From: Idiomarina aminovorans
GTDB taxonomy: Bacteria > Pseudomonadota > Gammaproteobacteria > Enterobacterales > Alteromonadaceae
Reading direction: 5' to 3'
Assembly: GCF_023155095.1 (NCBI RefSeq)
Contig: NZ_JAKNDA010000003.1
Span: 354,068 to 418,067, forward strand
DNA: 64,000 nucleotides
The translations under genes were made by a program, and so were the position numbers. Each line of letters begins with the position of its first letter. Within the stretch, counting starts at the first letter, position 1. Under the pieces are notes generated by a model. That model was not told the DNA's origin. It saw only the letters and a program-made list of their open reading frames with translations, and did not search any database. Below, one piece after another: positions 63,717 through 64,000 of this stretch.

Positions 63717-63770
63717 ATGATGTTCCGTAATGAAAAGTGTCAGAGCGGCGTTATTTCCGCGCACGCATAA
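63717..63770 (+). CDS. Possible 17-residue small protein
   Basis: A strong GGAGG (63707-63711) sits five bases before an ATG that opens 17 codons (MMFRNEKCQSGVISAHA) and ends in TAA just before the rRNA terminator stem. It is below the size normally predicted. The ribosome site and spacing are better than those of many genes here, but there is no evidence of conservation. It may be chance. Confidence 0.25.
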   Translation: MMFRNEKCQSGVISAHA

Positions 63771-63798
63771 AAAAGCCCCCAGCGTCAGCTGAGGGCTT
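63767..63798 (-). terminator. Terminator of the rRNA operon
   Basis: On the minus strand AAGCCCTCAGC and GCTGGGGGCTT pair with one mismatch around TGAC and are followed by a run of T residues. It lies 11 bases past the 5S rRNA 3' end. Confidence 0.85.
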
Positions 63799-63808
63799 CT
63801 TAGAATTA

Positions 63809-63928
63809 AAGTCTGGCGGTGACCTACTCTCGCATGGGGAGACCCCACACTACCATCGGCGCTGGTGTGTTTCACTGCTGAGTTCGGAATGGATTCAGGT
63901 GGTGCCACACCGCTATGGCCGCCAGACA
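63809..63928 (-). rRNA. rrf: 5S ribosomal RNA
   Basis: Read on the minus strand, the RNA begins TGTCTGGCGGCC and ends near CACCGCCAGACTT, so the 5' and 3' ends form helix I. The conserved cores CCGAACTCAG, AGTGAAAC, GCGCCGATGGTAGTGTGGGG and CATGCGAGAGTAGG are present, and the length is about 120, as in E. coli. It is the last gene of an rRNA operon that enters the window from the right. Exact ends are estimated from the helix. Confidence 0.96.
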
Positions 63929-64000
63929 TAAACTGTCACAACATGGTAAAGCTGACTGTCGTCTTAATAACGCCACTCTCTTTTATTCGATTCGGTAAAG
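63929..64000 (-). other. Spacer upstream of 5S rRNA, presumed 23S-5S spacer
   Basis: Seventy-two bases upstream of 5S show no gene. By position it should be the spacer after 23S rRNA, whose 3' end is outside the window. Confidence 0.5.

Noticed and set aside
1..64000. CRISPR arrays, insertion sequences, prophage or tRNA genes
   Set aside because: No regular direct repeats, transposase motifs, phage proteins or tRNA cloverleaf were seen on either strand.

Overview
The window is a chromosomal segment of a gammaproteobacterium, most like the Alteromonadales and probably Idiomarina or a close relative. This is inferred from gene order and protein similarity recalled from memory, not from a database search. 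Many blocks keep the order seen in Escherichia coli or Pseudomonas: lptD-surA-pdxA-rsmA-apaG-apaH beside djlA, rluA and rapA; dksA-gluQ-pcnB-folK-panB-panC beside sfsA, hrpB, mrcB and yadG-yadH; tkt next to metK; mpl-ubiX next to fbp and ppa. Coding density is very high, many genes overlap by ATGA or TAATG junctions, and no gap reaches 300 bases. I see no prophage, insertion sequence, CRISPR array or tRNA. The window is core genome rather than an accessory island.

Layout. 1-3 kb: transketolase (cut by the window edge) and metK on the minus strand, with a good MetJ operator between metK and the divergent rsmE. 3-7 kb: a plus-strand operon rsmE-gshB-yqgE-ruvX followed by a small unknown gene and a secreted transglutaminase-like protein. 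7-15 kb: a PIN-PhoH protein, rapA-rluA, a secreted DUF3530-like protein, and a minus-strand amgK-murU-djlA operon. 15-22 kb: the lptD-to-apaH operon. 22-29 kb: a chemoreceptor, tyrS, mepM-anmK and pepQ. 29-35 kb: erpA with an apparent IscR site, a coiled-coil membrane protein, an unusual ClC protein, hemJ, pyrB and hemL. 35-41 kb: pepB-hrpB-mrcB. 41-47 kb: sfsA, dksA, gluQ, pcnB (ATT start codon), folK, panB, panC. 47-53 kb: panP, a TrmB-like methyltransferase, yadG-yadH, and mpl-ubiX. 53-57 kb: fbp, ppa and an ABC-FtsX-DUF3299 operon. 57-64 kb: a c-di-GMP phosphodiesterase response regulator, a small outer-membrane barrel, a PCuAC copper chaperone, a small membrane protein, a TonB-dependent receptor, and the 5S rRNA end of an rRNA operon.

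How the genes work together. The strongest theme is the cell envelope. AnmK, AmgK, MurU and Mpl are all present and together describe peptidoglycan recycling that returns MurNAc directly to UDP-MurNAc (the Pseudomonas-type route). MepM and PBP1b cut and build the wall, and LptD and SurA build the outer membrane. A second theme is coenzyme A: panB and panC face a PLP-dependent decarboxylase of the PanP type that most likely replaces PanD.

The regulatory signals I trust most are the MetJ boxes, the IscR type 1 site in front of erpA, the ppa and dksA promoters, and the terminators after the chemoreceptor, the TonB receptor and the 5S rRNA. Several leaders (tkt, pepQ, pyrB, the PCuAC gene) hold hairpins that cover the ribosome-binding site. 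I found no convincing wholly new multi-gene system. The best under-described items are the ruvX-linked small protein with its transglutaminase-like neighbour, the ABC-DUF3299 operon with a histidine-rich permease loop, and a possible 17-codon gene near the 5S rRNA.
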